From assembly GCA_019417325.1 (NCBI GenBank), contig DXVO01000007.1:62001-126000 (forward strand): DNA of 64,000 nt, in the 5' to 3' direction. The notes under the pieces are model-generated. The model worked only from the letters and a program-made list of their open reading frames with translations. It had not been told where the DNA came from and ran no database searches. Origin of the DNA: Parabacteroides sp. (lineage in GTDB: Bacteria; Bacteroidota; Bacteroidia; Bacteroidales; Tannerellaceae). Below are positions 9,000 to 16,382 of the stretch, one piece after another. Made by a program: the position numbers and the translations under genes. Within the stretch, counting starts at the first letter, position 1. The number at the start of each line of letters is the position of its first letter.

Positions 9000-10199
9000 A
9001 TGAAGATATTAGTATTAAACTGCGGAAGCTCTTCTGTTAAGTACAAACTGTTCAATATGGACACACATGAAGTACTGGCACAGGGCGGCGTGGAAAAGTT
9101 AGGATTACCCGGTTCTTTTTTGAAATTTACTTTGCCTGATGGTGAAAAAGTGATTCTGGAAAAAGACCTGCCGGAACATAATGCTGCAATTCAGTTTATT
9201 TTGAGTGTGCTGACTGACGAAAAATATGGCTGTATTAAATCGTATGACGAAATAGATGCTGTAGGTCATCGCGTAGTACACGGAGGCGAACAGTTTAGCA
9301 GCAGTGTTGAAATTACAAGTGAAGTAATCGGTAAGGTCGTGGAGTGTATCGACCTTGCTCCGTTGCATAATCCACCGAATTTGAAAGGTATTCGTGCTAT
9401 GAGCGCATTGATTCCGGGTATTCGTCAGGTAGGTGTGTTTGATACAGCTTTCCATCAGACAATGCCGGATTACGCTTACATGTACGGTTTGCCTTATTCT
9501 TTGTATAAGAAATATGGTATTCGTCGTTATGGTTTCCATGGAACAAGCCATCGTTATGTCTCTAAACGTGCTTGTGAAATTCTTGGCGTACCTTATGAAA
9601 AACAGCGTATTATTACTGCTCACGTAGGAAATGGAGGTTCTGTTGCTGCTATCAAAGACGGAAAATGTATCGATACATCTATGGGATTGACTCCGGTAGA
9701 AGGTTTGTTGATGGGTACACGTTGCGGTGATGTGGATGCCGGAGCATTATCTTTTGTCATGGATCGGGAAGGTCTGGATGCAAAAGGATTGTCTGACCTG
9801 ATTAACAAGCAGAGTGGTGTACTGGGATTGTCCGGTCTGTCTTCCGATATGCGTGAAATAGAAGCTGCAGTCGCCGATGGTGATAAGAAAGCGATTTTGG
9901 CTCTTAACGTATATAACTACCGTATTAAGAAATATATCGGTGCTTATGCTGCCGCCATGGGTGGTTGCGATATTTTGGTATGGACAGGTGGAGTCGGTGA
10001 AAACCAATGGGCTACCCGTCGCGAAGTTTGCCAGAATATGGAATATATGGGCATGAAACTGGATGTGGAAAAGAATGAAGGTATGCGGGGTGAAGAAATG
10101 GTAATCAGTACTCCTGACAGTAAAGTTACTGTCATTGTCGTTCCTACAGACGAAGAGTATATGATCGCTTCCGATACGATGGATATATTAAGCAAATAA
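9000..10199 (+). CDS. ackA: Acetate kinase
   Basis: Transfers phosphate from acetyl-phosphate to ADP, completing the Pta-AckA route to acetate and ATP. The 399-residue length is typical. Both PROSITE-type signatures are present: VLNCGSSSVKYKLF at the N-terminus and GIRRYGFHGTSHRYVS in the middle, followed by HVGNGGSVAAIKDGK, DTSMGLTPVEGLLMGTRCGD and the late TGGVGEN phosphate-binding segment. Start at 9000 follows a purine-rich stretch. Coupled to pta upstream; a strong terminator lies 45 bases after its stop codon. Confidence 0.97.
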   Translation: MKILVLNCGSSSVKYKLFNMDTHEVLAQGGVEKLGLPGSFLKFTLPDGEKVILEKDLPEHNAAIQFILSVLTDEKYGCIKSYDEIDAVGHRVVHGGEQFSSSVEITSEVIGKVVECIDLAPLHNPPNLKGIRAMSALIPGIRQVGVFDTAFHQTMPDYAYMYGLPYSLYKKYGIRRYGFHGTSHRYVSKRACEILGVPYEKQRIITAHVGNGGSVAAIKDGKCIDTSMGLTPVEGLLMGTRCGDVDAGALSFVMDREGLDAKGLSDLINKQSGVLGLSGLSSDMREIEAAVADGDKKAILALNVYNYRIKKYIGAYAAAMGGCDILVWTGGVGENQWATRREVCQNMEYMGMKLDVEKNEGMRGEEMVISTPDSKVTVIVVPTDEEYMIASDTMDILSK

Positions 10200-10243
10200 A
10201 TATTATAATCCTCACAGCTTACAAAACACAGGATTAGTGTTTA

Positions 10244-10278
10244 GGCAGTTCCGACACCGGTTGGAACTGTCTTTTTTT
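10244..10278 (+). terminator. Rho-independent terminator of pta-ackA
   Basis: Stem GGCAGTTCC (10244-10252) pairs with GGAACTGTC (10263-10271), nine base pairs with one G-U, followed at once by seven T residues. Confidence 0.9.
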
Positions 10279-10310
10279 GTCTATCTATAAACGTTGTAAA
10301 AAAAGAATGC

Positions 10311-10480
10311 CAAAAGTGACACAGGTAATGGTGAAAAACCGGTCACTTTTGACATCTGTCGAACTGATAAAATATAGTGAAAAAGGGTTAGTGAGAGCAA
10401 ATGTAAAAGATGCAGTAAAAGGAGACAAGTATCCCTGTCCCATTTTGAAACAAATGGGACTTATTGTTTTGAAATGGGAC
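10311..10480. repeat. Two inverted repeats in the ackA-mgtE gap
   Basis: CAAAAGTGAC (10311-10320) is the exact reverse complement of GTCACTTTTG (10342-10351). Further on, GTCCCATTT (10437-10445) pairs exactly with AAATGGGAC (10452-10460), and a third AAATGGGAC copy follows at 10472-10480. A 68-codon frame (10277-10483) crosses these repeats but resembles no family, so it is not called a gene. The structures could be a dispersed repeat, or could terminate mgtE transcripts. Confidence 0.6.
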
Positions 10481-10518
10481 TAAATTTGGGGAAGAGGCAA
10501 ACAGGGTCAGTGATGATA

Positions 10519-11865
10519 TCAGGCAAGTACAGAGGCTATGTACATGTAGATCATCATCCCTATAATATCATTTGTAATCGTTATAAACGGGCCGGTAGCC
10601 AGTGCCGGATCTATTTTGAAACGGTCGAGTGTCATCGGTACTAATGTGCCGAATATACTGGCAAACATAACAACTGCGAAGAGGCTTAAAGATACAGATG
10701 CTGTAATGCCGCGGTCTCCCAGGAAAAAGAAATTATAGATAAATACTACAATACTGATGATGCTGGCATTAATTAATGAGACAACGGATTCCTTTAATAT
10801 CTGGGGGATTATATTGCCACCTTTCAGTGTGTTGTTGGCAAGGCCTTGTACAATGATAGCGGAAGATTGTATTCCGACATTTCCTCCGGTTCCCCCAATA
10901 AGTGGAATGAATAATGCCATTTTGGGGTTTATGGCAAAACTGCTTTCAAAATTTCCAAGTATGACCGAATTTCCAAGTCCCCCGATCATTCCGATTAACA
11001 ACCAGGGCAAACGGGCGGCAGTCTGGGTGAATACATTGTCGGAAGTCTCAACGTCTTGTGAGATACCGGAAGCTAACTGGTAGTCACGTTCATGTTGTTC
11101 ACGTACTTCGTCCATTACGTCGTCGATGGTAATCCGACCAACCAATCGTCCGATACTATCGACAACAGGTAGTGCAACCAAGTCATATTTCTCGATTGTT
11201 TGGGTAACTTCTTCAATACTGTCGCTATCGCGGACTGAAATCGGCTCCTTCTTCATTACATGTTTTATTTTTGAAACGGAAGGATTCGTTATCAGTTTTT
11301 GAAGTGGAAGTACACCGCGAAGACGTTCATCGTCATCTACGACATATACATAATAGATTTCGTCCATGTCTTCGGCTTGTTTACGCATCTCATCGATACA
11401 TTTGGGCATACTCCAGTTCTCGTTGACAACGATCATCTCAGTACCCATCAAACCACCGGCGGTGTCTTCATCGTATTTTAACAAATCGACGATGTCTCCA
11501 GCTTGCTCGACATCTTCGATATGTGAGAGAATTTCTTCTTGGGTGTCTTCATCCAGCTCACGCATCAAATCAACGGCATCATCGGTTTCCATATTGTCGA
11601 CGAAGCGTTTGGCAATTAATTCGTTGGGAAGTTCTTTCAGCAGTTTATGACGGTCTTCTTCATCCAGTTCCATCAATACGTCTGCCGCTTTTTCCCCGTC
11701 CATTAGAAGATAAAGGTAAATAGCTTCCTGCAAGTCGAGTTCCTTATAGGCTTCTGCTATATCTGCAGGATAAAGTTCTTTGAGAATACTCTTGATTTGA
11801 GCATCATCTTTTTCTGCAATGAATTTTTGCAGGTTGTCTATATACTCTTTAGTTAGTTCAATCAT
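10519..11865 (-). CDS. mgtE: Magnesium transporter MgtE
   Basis: A 448-residue Mg2+ channel of the MgtE family. In order: the acidic N-terminal superhelical domain (about 10-130, with LYPADIAEAYKEL and MDGEKAADVLMELDEEDR), two CBS domains (about 130-255, with DEDTAGGLMGTEMIVV and TIDDVMDEV), a connecting helix, and five membrane segments from about residue 285. The pore segment includes the conserved GGTGGNVGIQSSAIIVQGLA (20 residues). MgtE gates on cytoplasmic Mg2+ bound between the N, CBS and membrane parts. Monocistronic on the minus strand, with its own -7 box upstream. Confidence 0.95.
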   Translation of the reverse strand: MIELTKEYIDNLQKFIAEKDDAQIKSILKELYPADIAEAYKELDLQEAIYLYLLMDGEKAADVLMELDEEDRHKLLKELPNELIAKRFVDNMETDDAVDLMRELDEDTQEEILSHIEDVEQAGDIVDLLKYDEDTAGGLMGTEMIVVNENWSMPKCIDEMRKQAEDMDEIYYVYVVDDDERLRGVLPLQKLITNPSVSKIKHVMKKEPISVRDSDSIEEVTQTIEKYDLVALPVVDSIGRLVGRITIDDVMDEVREQHERDYQLASGISQDVETSDNVFTQTAARLPWLLIGMIGGLGNSVILGNFESSFAINPKMALFIPLIGGTGGNVGIQSSAIIVQGLANNTLKGGNIIPQILKESVVSLINASIISIVVFIYNFFFLGDRGITASVSLSLFAVVMFASIFGTLVPMTLDRFKIDPALATGPFITITNDIIGMMIYMYIASVLA

Positions 11866-11915
11866 CTTTGCTGCCTATAAGTTTATTCTGGATTTTTTGC
11901 CTGATTATTGCATTG

Positions 11916-11923
11916 CAAAGATA
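11916..11923 (-). promoter_or_regulatory. mgtE -7 promoter element
   Basis: TATCTTTG on the minus strand, 50 bases before the mgtE start codon. Confidence 0.55.
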
Positions 11924-11973
11924 ATTCTAACGGAGAAAAAACACTTTATAATTACATGAATTTTGTTTTTAAT

Positions 11974-11981
11974 TATATTTG
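11974..11981 (+). promoter_or_regulatory. -7 promoter element for the acetolactate decarboxylase gene
   Basis: TATATTTG matches TAnnTTTG, 68 bases before the ATG at 12050. It is divergent from the mgtE promoter 50 bases away. Confidence 0.5.
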
Positions 11982-12049
11982 TAGTATTCTTGCCTAAAGA
12001 TAAAGCACTGGCTTAAAGGATTACACTAGCAAAATTAATAATTGACCAA

Positions 12050-12757
12050 ATGAGAAATGTTGTATTTGTATTATGTCTGCTGTTCTTATTGCAGGCTTGC
12101 GGGAATAAGGAAGAAAATGATGTTCAGAGTCGCCAAATGTACCAGGTTGCCAGTTTTGATTATTTTGCATCCGGAAAATATGAAGGAGTCTATCCGCTTA
12201 ATAATTTGTTTGAAAAAGCAGACTTTGGTATAGGTACGGTAGATGGTCTGGATGGAGAAATGTATGTAAGAGATGGCAAAGCATACCGGATTATCTCTTC
12301 TGGGGAAGTTGTAGAAGTTCCGTCATCTGCAATGTTGCCTTTTGCCATGATGTGCAAATTTAAACCGGATACCATGTTTCTTTATACAGGTAAGATGCCT
12401 GTTTATAAAAAGATAGATGAGTTGGTAAATGATTCTACGAAACTGCTGGCGATAGAAATAAAAGGAGTATATGCTTCACTAACAACCCGTTCCGTGCCAA
12501 AACAAGAAAAACCGTATAAGAATCTGTATGATATTATTGCGCATGATCAGGTTGTTTTTCATCCTGAAAACTTAAAAGGCACAGCGGTCGGATACCGGAT
12601 TCCAGCTCGTTGTATAGCTGTAAATCCTACTGGATATCATATTCATTATGTATCGGAAGATGGAAAAGAGGGAGGGCATGTATTGGCCTTTTCGACCGAT
12701 AGTGTGATGGTTTCCATACAAGTACTTGATGATATAGAACTTGTATGGAATAATTAA
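12050..12757 (+). CDS. Acetolactate decarboxylase-like lipoprotein
   Basis: The 235-residue product aligns by eye with alpha-acetolactate decarboxylase (BudA/AldB), which makes acetoin. Matches include FEKADFGIGTVDGLDGEMYV near residue 55, the AMLPFAMMCKF segment, and the C-terminal zinc site YHIHYVSEDGKEGGHVL, giving His197, His199 and His210. Unlike the classical cytosolic enzyme it starts with a signal peptide and lipobox (LLQACG), so Cys17 should anchor it in an envelope membrane. No acetolactate synthase gene is adjacent. Either the enzyme acts outside the cytoplasm or the fold has another substrate. The family call is solid; the reaction in this place is inferred. Confidence 0.8.
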   Translation: MRNVVFVLCLLFLLQACGNKEENDVQSRQMYQVASFDYFASGKYEGVYPLNNLFEKADFGIGTVDGLDGEMYVRDGKAYRIISSGEVVEVPSSAMLPFAMMCKFKPDTMFLYTGKMPVYKKIDELVNDSTKLLAIEIKGVYASLTTRSVPKQEKPYKNLYDIIAHDQVVFHPENLKGTAVGYRIPARCIAVNPTGYHIHYVSEDGKEGGHVLAFSTDSVMVSIQVLDDIELVWNN

Positions 12758-12758
12758 T

Positions 12759-13550
12759 TTAGTTATCTGCTGTTTTCAGGTTTCGCTCTGTTATGAGAGT
12801 CAGTTCGATAAATTGTTCTACGGATAATTGTTCCGGGCGTTTGTCAAAGACAGGCAGAGCGTAATCAGGACAGTCTTTTCCCAATAACGGCTTCATAGAA
12901 TTACGAAGCGTTTTTCTACGTTGGTTAAAGGATGTTTTAACTACAGTTTTGAATAAAGACTGGTCACAACCCAGTTCTGTCCGGTTGTTCCGTGTCATGC
13001 GTATAACGGCACTTTTTACTTTTGGAGGGGGATTGAATACCGTTTCACTAACAGTAAAAAGATATTCGATGTCGTACCATGCCTGAAGCAGTACACTTAA
13101 GATTCCATATGTTTTACTTCCCGGACCTGCAGCTAAGCGCTCGGCAACCTCTTTTTGTATCATGCCCGAACAACAAGGAATATGTTCTTTATAATCAAGC
13201 ACTTTAAAAAATATTTGGCTGGAAATATTGTAAGGATAGTTTCCGATAACGCAAAATTGTCCTGCAAATAATTTGCTGAGGTCTAACCGTAGAAAATCTT
13301 CGGCAAGAATCTTACCTTCCAATGCAGGAAAGTTCTGTTCCAGATATGCGACAGATTCCAGGTCGAGTTCAACAACAGTCAGGTCATGGTTTGCTTCCAA
13401 TAAGAATTGGGTGAGGACACCCATTCCCGGACCTATTTCCAATATGGGAAGGTTTTTATAGTCGGATAATGTATCCGCAATGCGTTTTGCTATTTGCAGA
13501 TCTTTCAGGAAATGCTGTCCTAATGCTTTTTTGGGCTTAACTAATCTCAT
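12759..13550 (-). CDS. rsmA: 16S rRNA dimethyladenosine transferase (KsgA)
   Basis: Dimethylates two adjacent adenines in helix 45 of 16S rRNA late in 30S assembly. The 263-residue protein has KPKKALGQHFLKD at the N-terminus, the SAM-binding motif EIGPGMGVLTQFL and the catalytic NYPYNISSQIFFK (family N-L-P-Y motif with Tyr for Leu). The C-terminal helical domain contains FNQRRKTLRNS. Its stop is one base from the stop of the convergent acetolactate decarboxylase gene, with no terminator hairpin visible between them. Confidence 0.95.
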   Translation of the reverse strand: MRLVKPKKALGQHFLKDLQIAKRIADTLSDYKNLPILEIGPGMGVLTQFLLEANHDLTVVELDLESVAYLEQNFPALEGKILAEDFLRLDLSKLFAGQFCVIGNYPYNISSQIFFKVLDYKEHIPCCSGMIQKEVAERLAAGPGSKTYGILSVLLQAWYDIEYLFTVSETVFNPPPKVKSAVIRMTRNNRTELGCDQSLFKTVVKTSFNQRRKTLRNSMKPLLGKDCPDYALPVFDKRPEQLSVEQFIELTLITERNLKTADN

Positions 13551-13591
13551 CCACTTTTTGGTATGATACGTTTGTATTTAAATATAATGTT

Positions 13592-13599
13592 TATCTTTG
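13592..13599 (+). promoter_or_regulatory. -7 promoter element for the UPF0104-type gene
   Basis: TATCTTTG, with TTTG at 13571-13574 as a possible -33 element. It overlaps the non-ATG extension of the downstream frame, which supports the ATG at 13645 as the start. Confidence 0.6.
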
Positions 13600-13607
13600 C
13601 AGACGTA

Positions 13608-13615
13608 CAAAAATA
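13608..13615 (-). promoter_or_regulatory. rsmA -7 promoter element
   Basis: TATTTTTG on the minus strand, 58 bases before the rsmA start and overlapping the divergent promoter region of its neighbour. Confidence 0.45.
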
Positions 13616-13644
13616 CGACAAATAATTTAAAGAATCCATGCACA

Positions 13645-14658
13645 ATGAGTTTAAATACAATATTCCGTACGTTTCTTAAAATAGTCCTTCCTCTTGGTTT
13701 CGGTTGTGCTCTTCTCTGGTATTTATACAGTAATATGAACTTTAGTGAGATATGGGATGTCGTTCGTAAAGGTGTGCGTTATGATGTGATCCTGTTTTCT
13801 TTATTGTTCGGTTTGGGTGCCAATATTGTGCGTGGATTACGTTGGAAGTTATTGATAAACTCATTGGGGGACAAGATAAAAACAAGTGATGCTGTTTATG
13901 CGGTTTTAGGTAATTATGCAGTAAACTTGGTGTTTCCCCGTGTTGGTGAGGTTTGGCGGTGTGGAGTGATCCATCGGTATGATAAAATATCTTTTACACG
14001 TCTGTTGGGAACCTTGTTTGTCGACCGTTTGAGTGATACGATTATGGTCGGTTTGATTACTGTTTCAATCGTTCTTTTTAATTTTGATTTCTTTCGTGGA
14101 TTCTTTGCGAAGAACCCGTCTTTGATAGAAGGATTCCATTCGATGTTCAATTCTATGTGGATTTATGTCGTTGCTGTAATTTTTATCCTTGGAATTTGGT
14201 TTGTTTTCACATTTATGAGTAACTTTACGTTGGTCAAAAAAGCTCGCTCGATATTGGCCAATGTGTGGGAAGGAATGAAGAGCATCTGGCTGCTGAAGCA
14301 GAAGAAACTGTTCATCCTGCAGACCTTGCTACTTTGGTGTGGTTATTTCTGCTATTTTTATATAACATTCTATGCATTTGGTTTTACCCGTGACTTGGGA
14401 ATTACGATAGGGCTGATTACTTTTACGATGAGTAGTATTGCTGTGGCAGTTCCTGTTCAGGCAGGTATTGGTCCTTGGCATTTCATGGTAATAGCGACAT
14501 TGGTAAATTTTGGAGTGAAAGAAGTTGATGCGGCGGCTTTTGCTCTGGTTGTACATACTGTTCAGACTATCTGGTTGGGAATAACTGGTTTGTTCGGGGT
14601 TGTTGCATTATCATTAAAAAACAGAGCTAAAAGCGAGGCTGTACAAGTGAATAATTAA
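13645..14658 (+). CDS. Flippase-like membrane protein (UPF0104 / LPG synthase TM family)
   Basis: A 337-residue integral membrane protein with about eight hydrophobic helices. Family features are RKGVRYDVILFSLLFGLGAN, the basic NIVRGLRWKLLI turn, NYAVNLVFPRVGEVWR and LFVDRLSDTIMVGLI, and near the end the VPVQAGIGPWHF segment. These match the lysylphosphatidylglycerol synthase transmembrane family (UPF0104), without the soluble aminoacyltransferase domain of MprF. Such stand-alone proteins are thought to move or handle lipid-linked molecules; the substrate here is unknown. The frame is open upstream to a TTG at 13597, but the promoter overlaps it and ATG 13645 is a better start. Confidence 0.8.
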   Translation: MSLNTIFRTFLKIVLPLGFGCALLWYLYSNMNFSEIWDVVRKGVRYDVILFSLLFGLGANIVRGLRWKLLINSLGDKIKTSDAVYAVLGNYAVNLVFPRVGEVWRCGVIHRYDKISFTRLLGTLFVDRLSDTIMVGLITVSIVLFNFDFFRGFFAKNPSLIEGFHSMFNSMWIYVVAVIFILGIWFVFTFMSNFTLVKKARSILANVWEGMKSIWLLKQKKLFILQTLLLWCGYFCYFYITFYAFGFTRDLGITIGLITFTMSSIAVAVPVQAGIGPWHFMVIATLVNFGVKEVDAAAFALVVHTVQTIWLGITGLFGVVALSLKNRAKSEAVQVNN

Positions 14659-14775
14659 GCTTGTTCTCCTCGTAAATGATAAATAGCTAATTACAAACTC
14701 AAATTGGTAAAAGCAGATTATTTGCATCTTTTAGTGCTTTTAGTTTGTTCTTATCAGTAAAAAACAATTGTATTT

Positions 14776-16230
14776 ATGTCAGCAGAAATCAAAAGTCTTT
14801 CTCCGCAACCTGTTTGGGAATATTTTTATGCCCTGACACAAATTCCTCGTCCGACCGGACATATGGAAGCGGTAACCCGTTTTATGGTAGATTTTGGAAA
14901 AAGTTTAGGTCTGGAAACTTTACAGGACGAAGTGGGAAACGTTTTGATTCGTAAGCCGGCTTTTTCAGGGATGGAAGGTCGTAAGACTGTAACTTTGCAA
15001 TCTCATCTGGATATGGTACCTCAGAAAAATTCATCAGTTAAACACGATTTTCTGGTAGATCCGATAGATGCTTATATAGATGGCGACTGGGTAAGAGCAC
15101 GCGAAACGACTTTGGGTGCGGATAATGGCATGGGTGCCGCTTTTGCTATGGCTGCACTTGCTGATAAGAATTTGAAACACGGACCACTGGAAGCTTTATT
15201 TACAATAAATGAAGAAGTAGGCATGGATGGTGCTTTTGGTTTAAAAGCCGGTTTTTTGAAAGGTGATATTTTATTGAATTGTGATTCTGAAAAGGAAGGT
15301 GAATTATTTGTGGGATGTGCTGGAGGTGCAGACCTGAATATATCCATGCAATTTAAAGAAGATACTTATATTCCTGAAGGAGATGTAGCGGTAAAAATCA
15401 GCTTGACTGGTTTGAAGGGCGGTCACTCCGGTGTAGATATTCATTTGGGACGTGCCAATGCTAATAAATTAATTTTCCGTTTCCTGAAAGATGCAGTACG
15501 TGATTATGGCGCACGTTTATCCGTTATTGAAGGTGGTTCGTTGCGGAATGCTATTCCGCGTGAAGCGTTTGCTATATTGACAATTCCTGGTGATAATGTG
15601 GAGGCTTTGTGGGAATTTGTTTCTGATTATCAGGAAATATTCCGTGAAGAATACAAAGGTATAGAAGAAAATATCAGTTTTGTCGCTGAAATGACGGATA
15701 TGCCGGCAACCTTAATTCCTGAAGAAATTCAGGATGATTTGATTAATGCCGTAGAAGGTTGTCAGAATGGAGTCATCAGCATGCTGGTTGATTTCCCGGG
15801 GACAGTAGAGTCTTCTACTAATCTGGCAATTGTAAAATCGTCTAATGAACTGATTGAAATCCAGATATTGGTGAGAAGTTCTTCCGATAGCCGGAAAGAG
15901 GCTGTTTGCTCAAGTTTGGAGAGTGTGTTCTCGATGGCAGGTGCGAAAGTCGAATATGGCAGTGCTTATGGCGGCTGGCAGCCCAATATCAATTCTCCGG
16001 TTCTGAAAGTGATGGAACAAACCTGGCAGGATCTGTATGGTAAGAAGCCGGATGTAAAAGTTATGCATGCCGGTTTGGAATGCGGAATTATCCAGGAGAC
16101 GTATCCGAATATGGATATGATTTCTATCGGTCCGGATTTGGAGCATCCGCATTCTCCGGACGAACGGGTTGGAATCGCGTCTGTTCAACATATCTGGGAT
16201 TTTATCGTTGCTGCCTTATCTCGAATTTAA
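14776..16230 (+). CDS. pepD: Aminoacyl-histidine dipeptidase (PepD, M20 family)
   Basis: A 484-residue zinc dipeptidase of the M20C type, acting on carnosine-like and other dipeptides. It shows the ordered metal-site motifs: LQSHLDMVPQ (metal His/Asp), TTLGADNGMGAAFAMA, NEEVGMDGAFGL (catalytic Glu pair), LLNCDSEKEGELFVGCAGG and the dimer-domain KGGHSGVDIHLGRANA. The C-terminus carries MHAGLECGII and SIGPDLEHPHSPDERV, giving the last metal His. Length matches E. coli PepD (485). Transcribed alone, with a strong terminator after it. Confidence 0.93.
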   Translation: MSAEIKSLSPQPVWEYFYALTQIPRPTGHMEAVTRFMVDFGKSLGLETLQDEVGNVLIRKPAFSGMEGRKTVTLQSHLDMVPQKNSSVKHDFLVDPIDAYIDGDWVRARETTLGADNGMGAAFAMAALADKNLKHGPLEALFTINEEVGMDGAFGLKAGFLKGDILLNCDSEKEGELFVGCAGGADLNISMQFKEDTYIPEGDVAVKISLTGLKGGHSGVDIHLGRANANKLIFRFLKDAVRDYGARLSVIEGGSLRNAIPREAFAILTIPGDNVEALWEFVSDYQEIFREEYKGIEENISFVAEMTDMPATLIPEEIQDDLINAVEGCQNGVISMLVDFPGTVESSTNLAIVKSSNELIEIQILVRSSSDSRKEAVCSSLESVFSMAGAKVEYGSAYGGWQPNINSPVLKVMEQTWQDLYGKKPDVKVMHAGLECGIIQETYPNMDMISIGPDLEHPHSPDERVGIASVQHIWDFIVAALSRI

Positions 16231-16256
16231 CAATTAACGGTTGATATATATTTCAT

Positions 16257-16289
16257 ACCTCCTGCTAACAAAAAGCAGGAGGTTTTTTG
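16257..16289 (+). terminator. Rho-independent terminator of pepD
   Basis: CCTCCTGC (16258-16265) pairs perfectly with GCAGGAGG (16275-16282), extended by an A-T pair, and is followed by a run of T residues. It ends where the longest open frame of dxs would begin, another reason to start dxs downstream. Confidence 0.9.
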
Positions 16290-16352
16290 TTAGCAGGGCT
16301 ACTTCCATTGAAGAATGCCTCCGGAAAACTATATTATCTCCCGTTATTTCTT

Positions 16353-16360
16353 TACATTTG
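16353..16360 (+). promoter_or_regulatory. dxs -7 promoter element
   Basis: TACATTTG matches TAnnTTTG, 23 bases before the chosen dxs ATG at 16383, and it lies inside the upstream in-frame extension. Confidence 0.6.
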
Positions 16361-16382
16361 CCACAAAAAAAATAGAGCGATT

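Noticed and set aside
10277..10483. 68-codon plus-strand frame in the ackA-mgtE gap
   Set aside because: It starts within the ackA terminator, crosses two inverted repeats and resembles no protein family; its tail simply translates the AAATGGGAC repeats.
16287..16382. N-terminal extension of dxs by 32 residues
   Set aside because: It overlaps the pepD terminator and the dxs promoter and is absent from the normal family length.
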